Under the pieces are notes generated by a model, which searched no databases, had not been told where the DNA came from, and was given only the letters and a program-made list of their open reading frames with translations. Positions 1-9,380 of a stretch of DNA of 37,067 nucleotides are shown one piece after another. Both the position numbers and the translations under genes were made by a program. How positions within the stretch are numbered: position 1 is the stretch's first letter; every line of letters begins with the position of its first letter. The stretch spans positions 1-37,067 of the forward strand of contig PBBL01000028.1 of NCBI GenBank assembly GCA_002716585.1. The letters run 5' to 3'. This DNA is from Myxococcales bacterium. Lineage in GTDB: Bacteria; Myxococcota_A; Bradymonadia; Bradymonadales; GCA-2716585.

Positions 1-1274
<1,274 letters not shown>

Positions 1275-1286
1275 GGAGGTCGAGCC

Positions 1287-2582
1287 ATGCGTATCCTGGT
1301 TGTTGGTTCGGGCGGGCGTGAGCATGCGCTCGCCTGGAAGCTCGCCTCGTCGCCTGTGGTCAGCCACGTCTTCGTCGCCCCCGGCAACGGGGGCACCGCG
1401 ACCGAGCCCCACTGCGAGAACGTCCCCATCCCCGCCGACGACGTCGAGCGCCTCGTCGCCTTCGCGCGCACCGAGGGGATCCAGCTCGCCGTCATCGGTC
1501 CGGAGAAGCCCCTCGTCCTCGGGCTCGCCGACGCGCTCACCGAGGCCGGGATCCCGGCCTTCGGCCCCAGCGCCGAGGTCGCGCGCCTGGAGGGCTCCAA
1601 GGCGTACGCCAAGGAGCTGATGTCGGCCTGCGGCGTCAAGACCGCCGCCTACGCCACCTTTGAGGAGCTGGAGCCCGCGCTGGAGTACGTCCGCGCTGGC
1701 GAAGGCCCGATCGTGGTCAAGGCCGACGGGCTCGCGGGCGGCAAGGGGGTCGTGGTCTGCGCCGACCGGGCGGAGGCCGAGCAAGCGCTGCGCGACAACC
1801 TGGAGGGCGGCCGCTTCGGCGACGCCTCCGCCCGGGTCATCGTCGAGGACTTCCTGGAAGGGCCTGAGCTGAGCTACATCGTCATCGCCAGCGGCACCGA
1901 CTTCGTCCCGCTGGCCTCCAGCCAGGACCACAAGCGCCTGCTGGAGGGGGACGAGGGACCCAACACCGGGGGCATGGGCGCCTTCACGCCGGTCCCGTTC
2001 ATGGACGACGCGTTGGAGCGGCACATCCAGAGCGCCGTCATCCGGCCCGTGCTCGCGGAGCTGGAGCGCCGCGGGACGCCGTTCGTGGGGTTCCTCTACG
2101 CCGGGCTCATGCTCACCGAGGATGGGCCGTATGTGCTGGAGTTCAACGTGCGGTGCGGCGACCCTGAGACCGAAGCGCTGATGATCGGCCTCGACGCTGA
2201 CTTTGAGGGCGACCTCGTACCGCTGCTCATAGCCGCGGCGCAGGGGAGGCTCGCCGAGGTGCGCGCGCCGCTCACCAGCCACCCGGCCGCCTGCGTCGTG
2301 CTCGCAGACGGCGGCTACCCGGGCAACGTCTCGCCGGGGCACCACATCTCGGGGTTGAGTGAGGCCAACGCCCGAGACGGGGTCAAGGTCTTTCACTGTG
2401 GCACGCGCCGCAGCCACGCCGACGTCATCTCATCGGGCGGTCGGGTCCTGTGCGTGGCGGCGCGTGGAGAGTCGCCGCAGGACGCGCTGTCGCGCGCCTA
2501 CGCGGCGATCGGTGATGTGCACTTCGAGACCATGCGCTACCGCACCGACATCGGCGGGGCGACGCACGACGAGCCTACTTGA
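1287..2582 (+). CDS. purD: Phosphoribosylamine-glycine ligase (GAR synthetase)
   Basis: ATP-dependent ligation of glycine to phosphoribosylamine, step 2 of purine synthesis; cytoplasmic. The 431-residue length is normal for PurD. Visible are the N-terminal Rossmann-like start ([17 protein letters not shown]), the [13 protein letters not shown] segment, the ATP-grasp glycine-rich loop ([14 protein letters not shown]), the conserved block [20 protein letters not shown], and the family signature near the C-terminal third, read here as RCGDPETE. The usual signature is RFGDPExE/Q, so Phe is replaced by Cys. The ATG at 1287 has an AGGAGG-type ribosome-binding site just upstream, directly after the purH stop. 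The stop overlaps by 8 bases the convergent gene on the other strand. Confidence 0.97.
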   Translation: MRILVVGSGGREHALAWKLASSPVVSHVFVAPGNGGTATEPHCENVPIPADDVERLVAFARTEGIQLAVIGPEKPLVLGLADALTEAGIPAFGPSAEVARLEGSKAYAKELMSACGVKTAAYATFEELEPALEYVRAGEGPIVVKADGLAGGKGVVVCADRAEAEQALRDNLEGGRFGDASARVIVEDFLEGPELSYIVIASGTDFVPLASSQDHKRLLEGDEGPNTGGMGAFTPVPFMDDALERHIQSAVIRPVLAELERRGTPFVGFLYAGLMLTEDGPYVLEFNVRCGDPETEALMIGLDADFEGDLVPLLIAAAQGRLAEVRAPLTSHPAACVVLADGGYPGNVSPGHHISGLSEANARDGVKVFHCGTRRSHADVISSGGRVLCVAARGESPQDALSRAYAAIGDVHFETMRYRTDIGGATHDEPT

Positions 2583-2997
2583 GCGCGTAGCTGACCGTGT
2601 AGCTGGCCTGGCCCGACGCCAGCTCGACCTCCAGGTAGTAGATACCCGGCGTGAGGGCCTCCGTGAACGAGGCCCTGCCCTTCGTGCCCTTGAGGGCCTT
2701 GATCACCTTACCCCGCGAGTCCAGCAGGCGCACGCTCAGCGGGGATGAGGTCGGCTGGTAATCCACGCGGACCGTCAGGCGACCGTCCTCCTTGACCTGA
2801 ATGTACCGCCAATCCGACGTGTCGTCGGGCACCTTGAGTGAATCGCTGGCCTTCTTCCCCGGCGCGAGCTGCTTCGCCTTGAGCCGTGTCCCGTCCCTGT
2901 CCCTGGGGGCTCCCCACGTGGGCGCGCTCATCGTCACGCCCAACGCGACGATGAGCGTGGTCATCGCGGCGCGGGTCATGTGGGTTGTCACCTTCAA
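2575..2997 (-). CDS. Small secreted protein with a PPC-like beta domain
   Basis: About 140 residues. After a short basic N-terminus comes a hydrophobic signal segment (AAMTTLIVALGVTMSAPTWGA), probably cleaved before PRDRDG. The rest is all-beta in character and resembles bacterial pre-peptidase C-terminal (PPC) domains: WRYIQVKEDGRLTVRVDY, then a final strand pair GIYYLEVELASGQASYTVSY. Family assignment is by pattern only. The frame stays open to 3012, but an AGGAGG site (3003-3008, minus strand) lies inside that extension. The start is therefore TTG at 2997 (5-base spacing), GTG at 2991 or ATG at 2979. The last codons overlap the 3' end of purD on the other strand. Likely periplasmic or secreted; function unknown. 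Confidence 0.72.
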   Translation of the reverse strand: MKVTTHMTRAAMTTLIVALGVTMSAPTWGAPRDRDGTRLKAKQLAPGKKASDSLKVPDDTSDWRYIQVKEDGRLTVRVDYQPTSSPLSVRLLDSRGKVIKALKGTKGRASFTEALTPGIYYLEVELASGQASYTVSYALK

Positions 2998-3276
2998 GAG
3001 AACCTCCTGCAACTACCAGGCGATCGTGGCGGACGCATGCACCGCCGGTTGATGTCGATCGTGTCTGGACCATGGGAATCGCCTACCCCTATCAAGAAGT
3101 GTAGTGGGCTTCCTGGTATGGATCAAACCGAAGCCACGCCATCATGAACGCGCGACGCCTGAAAACGATCCAAATCGACATGACATCAACTCGTGTGAGG
3201 AAGCAGCCACCTGGCAGGTGAGAGGGTGTCTGGTTGGCGCGAGACAGCGGACTCCATCGCCTCCGCGCCGCCTGAG

Positions 3277-3362
3277 CTGGGCGAGCCCAGGGACGCTCAC
3301 CTCGGGCCGCGGCGCCGAGGCGCCGCGATGAGGTGTTCGAACGTGCGCGGCGCGAGCGCCGC
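3277..3362 (+). repeat. Cluster of three hairpins with CGAG loops
   Basis: Three perfect inverted repeats share the same centre: CTGGGC-GA-GCCCAG at 3277-3290, GCGGCGCC-GA-GGCGCCGC at 3309-3326 and GCGGCGC-GA-GCGCCGC at 3347-3362. As RNA each would form a stem capped by a four-base CGAG loop; the second and third are near copies. They lie in an interval with no gene. They could be part of a small RNA, a 5' leader, or a REP-like extragenic repeat. Confidence 0.5.
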
Positions 3363-3427
3363 AGGGTTGCAAGCCCGAGAGGGGTTGATGCGACCGCAAG
3401 GCCAGCCCTACGCGCCAACCAGAACAC

Positions 3428-3444
3428 GCGTTCAAGTTGAACGC
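3428..3444. promoter_or_regulatory. 17-base dyad, candidate operator upstream of FHA gene
   Basis: The sequence GCGTTCAAGTTGAACGC is a perfect dyad with 8-base arms around a single G, 163 bases before the FHA start codon. It is followed by the AT-richer stretch that probably holds the promoter. The arms are too close to make a stable RNA hairpin, which favours a protein-binding site. No matching regulator family was recognised. Confidence 0.35.
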
Positions 3445-3606
3445 AAAAGCAGTACCCTTGTCAAGTCCTTGCGCCCCAGAGCCATGAGCCTTAATGCTGT
3501 AAGATGAAATATTGGCGACCATAACGGTTTCATGTTTGCATAAACGCAGCGTGGCTCGTGGGCTCCTCACGGACCAGGCGTGCACCAGGTGGCAGAGAGG
3601 TTGGAC

Positions 3607-4254
3607 ATGGAATTTCTCCAGAGTGAATCCATCATGATCGCGGTGGCGGTCGCGCTCGTGTTGGGAGTCCTCTATTATATCCTGACTCGCAATCAGTCCG
3701 AGCGGCAGAGCAAGCGGCCCTACACCCCTCCAGCTCCGGGCTCCTCGGTGCGCCGCAACTGGCTGGTCGGCAAGGGGGGTTCGGTTCAGGGCAAGAACTA
3801 CCACATCGGCTCGCGCACGGTGACGATCGGGCGAGGGATCGGCAACTACGTGCAGATCACCGATCCCAACGCGTCACGCATCCACTGCAAGCTCTCGCCG
3901 GTGCCCTATGGGCTGGAGGTCCGCGACAACGACAGCCGCAACGGGACCATGGTCAACAACAAGCGGATCACGGTTCAGGTCCTCAAGGACGGGGACGAGC
4001 TCAAGATCGGGGACGACGCCTTCACCTACCACGCCGAGGGCAACTTCGGTGAGAACGCCGGGCTCAAGCGCAAGACCGCGGACGCCCGCGTGGGCAAGGC
4101 CACCGTCATGGAGGGCACCGACTTCAAGACGATGATCAGCGACGCGCTCGTCGAGAACAACGGCGACGTCGAGGCGGCCGCCAAGTCCCTCGGGGTCACC
4201 CGCGAAGCGTTCGAGGCGATGCTCAAGAAGCAGGGCCTCGACAACAAGGGCTGA
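3607..4254 (+). CDS. Membrane-anchored FHA protein with Fis-like C-terminal HTH
   Basis: 215 residues. One transmembrane helix at about 8-26 (SIMIAVAVALVLGVLYYIL) is followed by a basic, proline-rich linker and an FHA phosphothreonine-binding domain at about 62-142. Its key residues are present: GR at 75-76, the S90-R-x-H93 segment, and N112 within DNDSRNGT. The last 40 residues (about 174-211) match the Fis/HTH_8 pattern: NNGDVEAAAKSLGV followed by TREAFEAMLKKQGL. The ATG at 3607 is chosen because AGAGAGG lies 6 bases upstream; an in-frame GTG at 3580 has no such site. The N-terminal anchor with positive residues after it places FHA and HTH in the cytoplasm. It may read a Ser/Thr kinase signal, but no kinase lies in this window. 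Confidence 0.85.
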   Translation: MEFLQSESIMIAVAVALVLGVLYYILTRNQSERQSKRPYTPPAPGSSVRRNWLVGKGGSVQGKNYHIGSRTVTIGRGIGNYVQITDPNASRIHCKLSPVPYGLEVRDNDSRNGTMVNNKRITVQVLKDGDELKIGDDAFTYHAEGNFGENAGLKRKTADARVGKATVMEGTDFKTMISDALVENNGDVEAAAKSLGVTREAFEAMLKKQGLDNKG

Positions 4255-4259
4255 ACCCC

Positions 4260-5231
4260 TCACCCCCCGCCCACGACGTGAACCGGCGCCCCATCCAGGT
4301 AGGCCCGGACGTTCTCGACCGTGATCTCCATCAGCCTCCGCCTCGCCTTCAAGCTCCCCCACGCCATGTGACCCGTCACCCGACAGCGAGGCGCCCCCAA
4401 CAGCGAGTTGTCCGGGCTCGGCGGCTCCGTCGAGAGCACGTCGAGCGCCGCACCGCCGATCACGCCGCGCTCCAGCGCCGACGCCAGCGCCTCCTCATCG
4501 ATCAAGCCGCCGCGCGCCGTGTTGATGAGCAGCGCTTGGCGCTTCATCCGTTGGAGCGCCGCCGCGTCGATCATCTCCCGGCTCTCCTCCGTGAGGGGGC
4601 AGTGCAGGCTGACCACGTCCGCCCGCTCCAACAGCTCCTCCAGGCTCCCAGCCCACGCGAACGGCTCGAACTCGGGCTCCCCGCGCCCTCGCCCGCCCCA
4701 CCCGAGCACCGACATCCCGAACGCGCTCGCCAACGCGCCGACTCGCCGCCCGATGTGACCCACGCCGACGATCCCCATCGTCAGGCCCGTCAGCTCCAGC
4801 GGCGGCGCGCGCCAGTAACAGAAGTGACCGTGGCTCGCCCAGGCCCCCGCACGGATGTCCTCGTCGTGCGCCTCGACCTGATGCGCGAGCGTCAACAGGA
4901 GCGCCATGGTGTGCTGCGCGACGGCGCTGTCGCCGTACCGCGGCGCGTTGGAGACGACGACCCCAAGCCGCCGGGCCGCGGCGACGTCCACGACGTCGTA
5001 GCCCGTCGCCAGGACGCCGACGAAGCCAAGCTCGGGGAGCTGCTCAAGCAGCTCCCCGGTCAGGCGCGTCTTGTTGGTCAACACCACCTCGGCGCCCTTC
5101 GCCCGCGCGATGACCTGGTCGGGGGCGGTCTGCTCGTAGACGCGCACCTCCCCGAGGCGCTCCAGGTCATCCCAGGGGTTGTCCCCCGGGTTGAGGGTGA
5201 CGCCATCCAGCACAACGATCGTCTTCTTCAT
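4260..5231 (-). CDS. D-2-hydroxyacid dehydrogenase (glycerate/hydroxypyruvate reductase type)
   Basis: 323 residues, normal for the family; NAD(P)-dependent interconversion of a 2-keto acid and a D-2-hydroxyacid in the cytoplasm. The Rossmann glycine motif GVGHIG is at 156-161. The catalytic triad is present: Arg240 in NTARGG, Glu269 in DVLSTEPP and His288 in TGHMAW (usually PHIAW). The segment LATGYDVVDVAAARRLGVVVSNAP is typical of the glycerate dehydrogenase/HprA branch, but the substrate cannot be fixed from sequence. The start at 5231 (MKKTIVVLDG) is where homology begins, with a GGAG about 8 bases upstream; the frame stays open to 5303. Its 3' end meets the FHA gene with a 5-base gap. 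Confidence 0.88.
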   Translation of the reverse strand: MKKTIVVLDGVTLNPGDNPWDDLERLGEVRVYEQTAPDQVIARAKGAEVVLTNKTRLTGELLEQLPELGFVGVLATGYDVVDVAAARRLGVVVSNAPRYGDSAVAQHTMALLLTLAHQVEAHDEDIRAGAWASHGHFCYWRAPPLELTGLTMGIVGVGHIGRRVGALASAFGMSVLGWGGRGRGEPEFEPFAWAGSLEELLERADVVSLHCPLTEESREMIDAAALQRMKRQALLINTARGGLIDEEALASALERGVIGGAALDVLSTEPPSPDNSLLGAPRCRVTGHMAWGSLKARRRLMEITVENVRAYLDGAPVHVVGGG

Positions 5232-5271
5232 GTCCTGACTCCGCGGGTTGAGGCGGTTACCTGCCTGGGAG

Positions 5272-5303
5272 GATATACCATGAGGCGCGCCGATCCGTGA
5301 CAA
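5272..5303 (-). promoter_or_regulatory. Possible sigma-70 promoter of the dehydrogenase gene
   Basis: On the minus strand a TTGTCA (5303-5298) is followed by an AT-rich TGGTATATC stretch (to 5272) at roughly 17-20 bases spacing, 40 bases before the start codon. The AT island stands out in GC-rich surroundings. The -10 register is ambiguous. Confidence 0.3.
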
Positions 5304-5504
5304 GGCGGCTCGGCTCTGATACCCCTTTCAACCGCGCCAAGGCCGGTTGGTCGGGACTCGCCGAACCCCAGCAGGAATGCCACCGCGGTGGCTCATGTTG
5401 TGCGTCGGCGGAGCGCCTGGACGCCAGGGCGCCCATCACGGATCACACGTCAGAGCAAGACCGGAGCGGCCACGCCGCCGCCCGAGATACCCGAGGAACC
5501 TCCG

Positions 5505-8500
5505 ATGCGACATCAGCCCAGCGACCCCTCGACGCGACGCCAGCGGGCGCTGCTGTCGGTGGCGGCTCTGCTCGTCGCCCTGCTCAGCGCGCAGCCCACC
5601 ACCGCGGCCCCCGCGTCGAGCGACACCCCCACCCTGCCCGAGCTGAGCGCCGCGCCCAAGGCCGCGCGCGGCCCGGTGGCCATGGCGCGGGCGCGGGCGC
5701 TGCGCGACGCCATGCTCCAACCCGACGCCGGGTGGGGCGCGCTCGCCAACGCGTACCAGCTCGACGAGGCGCTGAGCCTGCTCGCCCCCAGCGAGGCGCT
5801 CCAGGTCAACCTCAGCCTCGCCGACGCCCTCGCCGAGGGCGATCCTGACGTCGCGCGGCTGCTCGCCGCGGCCCACCTGCGCCACCGCGCCGCCATCTAC
5901 GCGCGTCAGCTCGGCGACCGCGCCAGGAGCGACGCGGCGCTCGACCAGCTCGGCCTGATCCGCTCCTGGCAGGTGCTCGGCCCCTTCGAGAACAGCAACA
6001 TGTCGGGCTTTGACGCCCCCACCCCGGCTGAGGGCAAGCTCAACCGCGCCGCCCGACTCAAGGGCAAGGTCGGCCCGGTGAGCTGGAACAGCCTGGCCTT
6101 CTACTCCACGGGGTACGCCTGGATCTCAGGCGCCGTCAACCCCACGCGCTCCTCGCTCGCCTACGCGCTCGCCTACGTCGAGGTCCCAAAGACGGTCAAG
6201 GAGGCGGTCCTGCGGGTCGGCGCGGACGGCGCCTACAAGGTCTGGCTCGACGGCAAGCTCCTCGGCGCCACCTCCGCCACCGAGCGCGCCGCCCGCCTTG
6301 ACAGCGACGCGTACGGGGTGCGGCTCGGGCGAGGGCGCCACGTGCTGCTGTTCAAGGTCGCGACGGAGAACCGAGGCCGGATGGGGCTCTACGCTCGCCT
6401 GACCGACGCCTCCGGCAAACCGCTGGACGTCACCGTCCTCGACCCGGCGACCGTCCCCGAGGGGACGCTGCTGGCGAGCGCAGCGACCGAGAAGACCACG
6501 GGCGCCGCCGCGCCCCCCGAGGCGTCTCGCGCCGACGCGCGCGCGCTCGACCCGGAGAAGCGGGCGCGGCCCCTCATGAACGCCGCGATCATCGCCCGTC
6601 AGCTCCGCCCCACCGACCCGACCGCGGTCTGGCGCGACCTGACCGCCGAGTCCCTCAGGACCGGCGCCTCCGACCCATCGATCCTCCTCGACGCCGCCAC
6701 CACCGTGACGACCCACTGGGACCGGATGCCCCTCGTCAGCCGCGCCGCCGAGCTGGGCGTCAACGACCCCTGGGTGCTCACCCGGCTCGCCATGGAGATG
6801 GACGCGGGCATCGGGATCGGTCACGACCCGCTCGTGTTCCAGATCCTCGACAAGGCGATCCTCCTCGGCGACGCGCTCGGCAAGAGCACCGGCAGCCCCG
6901 CGCTCATGCCGCGCCTGCAGAAGGCCACCGTGCTCGCCCGCAGCGGGCAGGCGCACCTGGCGATGGAGACCGTCGAGCGGCTCCAGGAGTTCTACCCGCG
7001 CTCCACGACCCTGCTCTCCAGCGTCCGCGACCTGCACGAGCAGCTCGGCCAGCCCCTCGGCGCCATGACGACCTCCAAGCAGCTCGCGTCCCTCTCGCAG
7101 GCCGACCCCAACCAGGCCGCCAACTACGCCCGCCTCCTCATGCGCGCCGCCCAGCCCGCCGAGGCGCTCGTCGTCCTCGATCGCTACCTCGCCCTGGAGA
7201 GCGACGCGCTGACCCCCGTCGCCCTCAAGGCGCACGCCCTCCACCAGCTCAAGCGCAGCGACGAGGCGCTCGCCCTGCTTGATGAGGCGCTCAAGCGCTC
7301 CCCCGCGGAGGTCTCCCTGCTGCAGGCCAGGGCGCAGCTCTTTGAGCAGCTCGATCGCGACGACGACGCCGTCAAGGCCTACGAGCTGGCGCTGACCGTG
7401 CAGCCCGAGAACCGCGCCCTGCTGGAGCGTGTCCGCGCCCTCAAGCCCCGGGTCGCCTCCTACGAGGCGCCCTACCGCTGGCCCCGCGAGAAGATGACCC
7501 CCGACCCCGACGCGGCCCGCGCCCACGCTGGGATGGACTACTACTACATCGGCAACCAGCAGGTGATCCACGTCTCGCCGTCGGGTCAGTCCAGCAGCTT
7601 CACCCAGGAGGTGATCCACGTCCTCACCGACGAGGGCGCCCGGATCTGGCGCGGCGAGCGGATCTACTACTCGCCCGACGAGGAGCGGGTCGAGATCGTG
7701 TCGGTCCGCGTCCGCAAGGCCGACGGCACCATCAGCGAGTCCTACAGCCGCAACGACTACAACGCCTTCGAAGGCCCCGGGAACCTCTACTACCAGCGCC
7801 GCTACGCCTACATCGACGTCGGCGGCCTCGAACCGGGCGACGTCGTCGAGTACGCCTACCGCGTCAACGAGATCTCCGACGAGAACTACCGCGAGGGGTA
7901 CTTCGGCGATCTCTGGTACTTCGAGTCGGGCGTCGACGTCGAGCATGCCCGCTACGTCCTCCTCACCCCGAAGGAGATGACCATCCACATGCGCCCGCCC
8001 GCGCTGAAAGGGCTCGCCAGCAACACCAGCGACACGACCCTCCAGGGGCGCCCCCACACCGCCCGGGTGCTGGAGGCCAAGGGGCTGTCCCGGGTCCGCA
8101 CCGACCGCGACCAGCCCGGGCGCTCGGAGGTCTACGACTACGTGCTGGTGTCCACCTACAAGACCTGGGACGAGGTGGGCCTCTGGTGGTGGAACCTGAT
8201 CAAGGATCAGCTCATCGTGGACGCCGAGATCAAGAAGGTGGTCGCCGAGGTGACCCGCGGCCTGACCAACGACATGGACAAGGTCAAGGCGATCCACAAC
8301 TGGGTGGTCAAGAACACGCGCTACGTCGGGATCGAGTTCGGGGTGCACGGCTGGAAGCCCTACCGCACCACCCTGGCGATGCAGCGCCGCTTCGGGGACT
8401 GCAAGGACAAGGCGTCGCTCACCAAGGTGATGCTCGAAACCGCCGGGATCGAGGCCAACATGGTCCTGATCCGAACCCGCCGCCTGGGCAACATCACCCA

Positions 8501-9326
8501 GAGCCCGGCCAGCCTCGCGATCTTCGACCACGCCATCTCCTATGTGCCGAAGTTCGACCTCTTCCTCGACGGCACCGCCGAGTTCAGCGGCACGAGCAAC
8601 CTCCCCGCGGGCGACCAGGGCCAGCTCGCGGTCATCGTCAAGAATGGCGGCGGGGTGCGCGTCGTCAAGACCCCGGTGGACGAGCCCAAGCACAACACCC
8701 ACATCCGCGTCCTCAAGGTGGATCTCCGCAACGAGCCGGCCATCACCCAGGGCGAGCTGACCGCGACCGGCTCCGACGCCGTCTACTACCGCCGCAAGTT
8801 CGACAACAAGGACAAGCGCACCGAGGAGCTGGCGACCATGCTGGCCCGCACCTTCCCCGGCGCCAGCCTGCTCGACTCCAAGTTCATCGAGACCAGCGAC
8901 CTCGAACGCCCGGTGCAGGTCCAGTTCACGCTCCAGGGCGGCGGCTTCATCAAGCAGATCGGCGACAAGCTCGCCCTCTTCCCCGCGGGCCGCGAGATCC
9001 GCCTCCTTGGCCGCTTCGCCCCCCAGGCGTCGCGCGACCAGGACCTCATGCTCAGCGCCCCGCCCTACACCATCCGCGAGACAGTCCGCTACCAGATGCC
9101 TGACAAGACCTCACCGGCCGCCATGCCCAGGAACCTGTCGGGCTCCAGCCGCTTCGGCTCCTACAACGTCCGCTACGTCCTCACCGGCGACGTCCTGGAG
9201 ACCGAGGTGGAGTTCCAGATCGCCACGAACAGGGTGGACCGAAAGAATTACGGTGACTTCCGCGCCTGGCTCCAGGAGATGGACCGCGCCATCAATCAGC
9301 CCGTCGTGCTCCAGAGCGGCGAGTAG
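5505..9326 (+). CDS. Large secreted TPR / DUF3857 / transglutaminase-like protein, intact catalytic triad
   Basis: 1273 residues from the ATG at 5505, which has GAGGAA 6 bases upstream and opens a signal peptide (RRQRALLSVAALLVALLSAQPTTAA). Order of domains: signal; N-terminal helical part; a PA14/galactose-binding-like beta region around residues 190-310 (VGADGAYKVWLDGKLL); TPR-like repeats at about 465-650; DUF3857 at about 680-830; transglutaminase-like core at about 905-1025. The triad is readable as Cys966 (RRFGDCKDK), His1009 (IFDHAISYV) and Asp1022 (LFLDGTAEF). It probably acts in the periplasm or outside the cell, as a transglutaminase, protease or amidase; the substrate is unknown. 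First gene of the large cluster, 54 bases before a paralogue. Confidence 0.88.
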   Translation: MRHQPSDPSTRRQRALLSVAALLVALLSAQPTTAAPASSDTPTLPELSAAPKAARGPVAMARARALRDAMLQPDAGWGALANAYQLDEALSLLAPSEALQVNLSLADALAEGDPDVARLLAAAHLRHRAAIYARQLGDRARSDAALDQLGLIRSWQVLGPFENSNMSGFDAPTPAEGKLNRAARLKGKVGPVSWNSLAFYSTGYAWISGAVNPTRSSLAYALAYVEVPKTVKEAVLRVGADGAYKVWLDGKLLGATSATERAARLDSDAYGVRLGRGRHVLLFKVATENRGRMGLYARLTDASGKPLDVTVLDPATVPEGTLLASAATEKTTGAAAPPEASRADARALDPEKRARPLMNAAIIARQLRPTDPTAVWRDLTAESLRTGASDPSILLDAATTVTTHWDRMPLVSRAAELGVNDPWVLTRLAMEMDAGIGIGHDPLVFQILDKAILLGDALGKSTGSPALMPRLQKATVLARSGQAHLAMETVERLQEFYPRSTTLLSSVRDLHEQLGQPLGAMTTSKQLASLSQADPNQAANYARLLMRAAQPAEALVVLDRYLALESDALTPVALKAHALHQLKRSDEALALLDEALKRSPAEVSLLQARAQLFEQLDRDDDAVKAYELALTVQPENRALLERVRALKPRVASYEAPYRWPREKMTPDPDAARAHAGMDYYYIGNQQVIHVSPSGQSSSFTQEVIHVLTDEGARIWRGERIYYSPDEERVEIVSVRVRKADGTISESYSRNDYNAFEGPGNLYYQRRYAYIDVGGLEPGDVVEYAYRVNEISDENYREGYFGDLWYFESGVDVEHARYVLLTPKEMTIHMRPPALKGLASNTSDTTLQGRPHTARVLEAKGLSRVRTDRDQPGRSEVYDYVLVSTYKTWDEVGLWWWNLIKDQLIVDAEIKKVVAEVTRGLTNDMDKVKAIHNWVVKNTRYVGIEFGVHGWKPYRTTLAMQRRFGDCKDKASLTKVMLETAGIEANMVLIRTRRLGNITQSPASLAIFDHAISYVPKFDLFLDGTAEFSGTSNLPAGDQGQLAVIVKNGGGVRVVKTPVDEPKHNTHIRVLKVDLRNEPAITQGELTATGSDAVYYRRKFDNKDKRTEELATMLARTFPGASLLDSKFIETSDLERPVQVQFTLQGGGFIKQIGDKLALFPAGREIRLLGRFAPQASRDQDLMLSAPPYTIRETVRYQMPDKTSPAAMPRNLSGSSRFGSYNVRYVLTGDVLETEVEFQIATNRVDRKNYGDFRAWLQEMDRAINQPVVLQSGE

Positions 9327-9380
9327 CGCTCCCCCAGGCGAGACACCCCGGACACGTCACCCACACGTTGAGAGATTTCG

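Larger units (their letters stand above)
3013..3606. other. Gene-poor interval with structured elements
   Basis: About 600 bases lie between the divergent starts of the PPC-like protein and the FHA protein. Open frames here run antisense into neighbouring genes or lack recognisable protein character. The middle holds three GC-rich hairpins and a 17-base dyad, listed separately. The last 120 bases are clearly AT-richer than the surroundings, with an ATGAAA/TTTCAT inverted pair at 3504-3533. That fits a promoter region for the FHA gene, but no convincing -35/-10 pair could be fixed. Confidence 0.5.

Noticed and set aside
3309..3362. CRISPR-like repeat pair
   Set aside because: Only two similar GC hairpins about 20 bases apart with unequal lengths; no array, spacers or cas genes.
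3142..3804. Minus-strand frame spanning the gap and the 5' end of the FHA gene
   Set aside because: No ribosome-binding site and no family character; it runs antisense through the FHA transmembrane segment.
6126..8702. Minus-strand open frame of 858 codons opposite the first transglutaminase-like gene
   Set aside because: Low-complexity shadow of the real gene, which shows a full catalytic triad.
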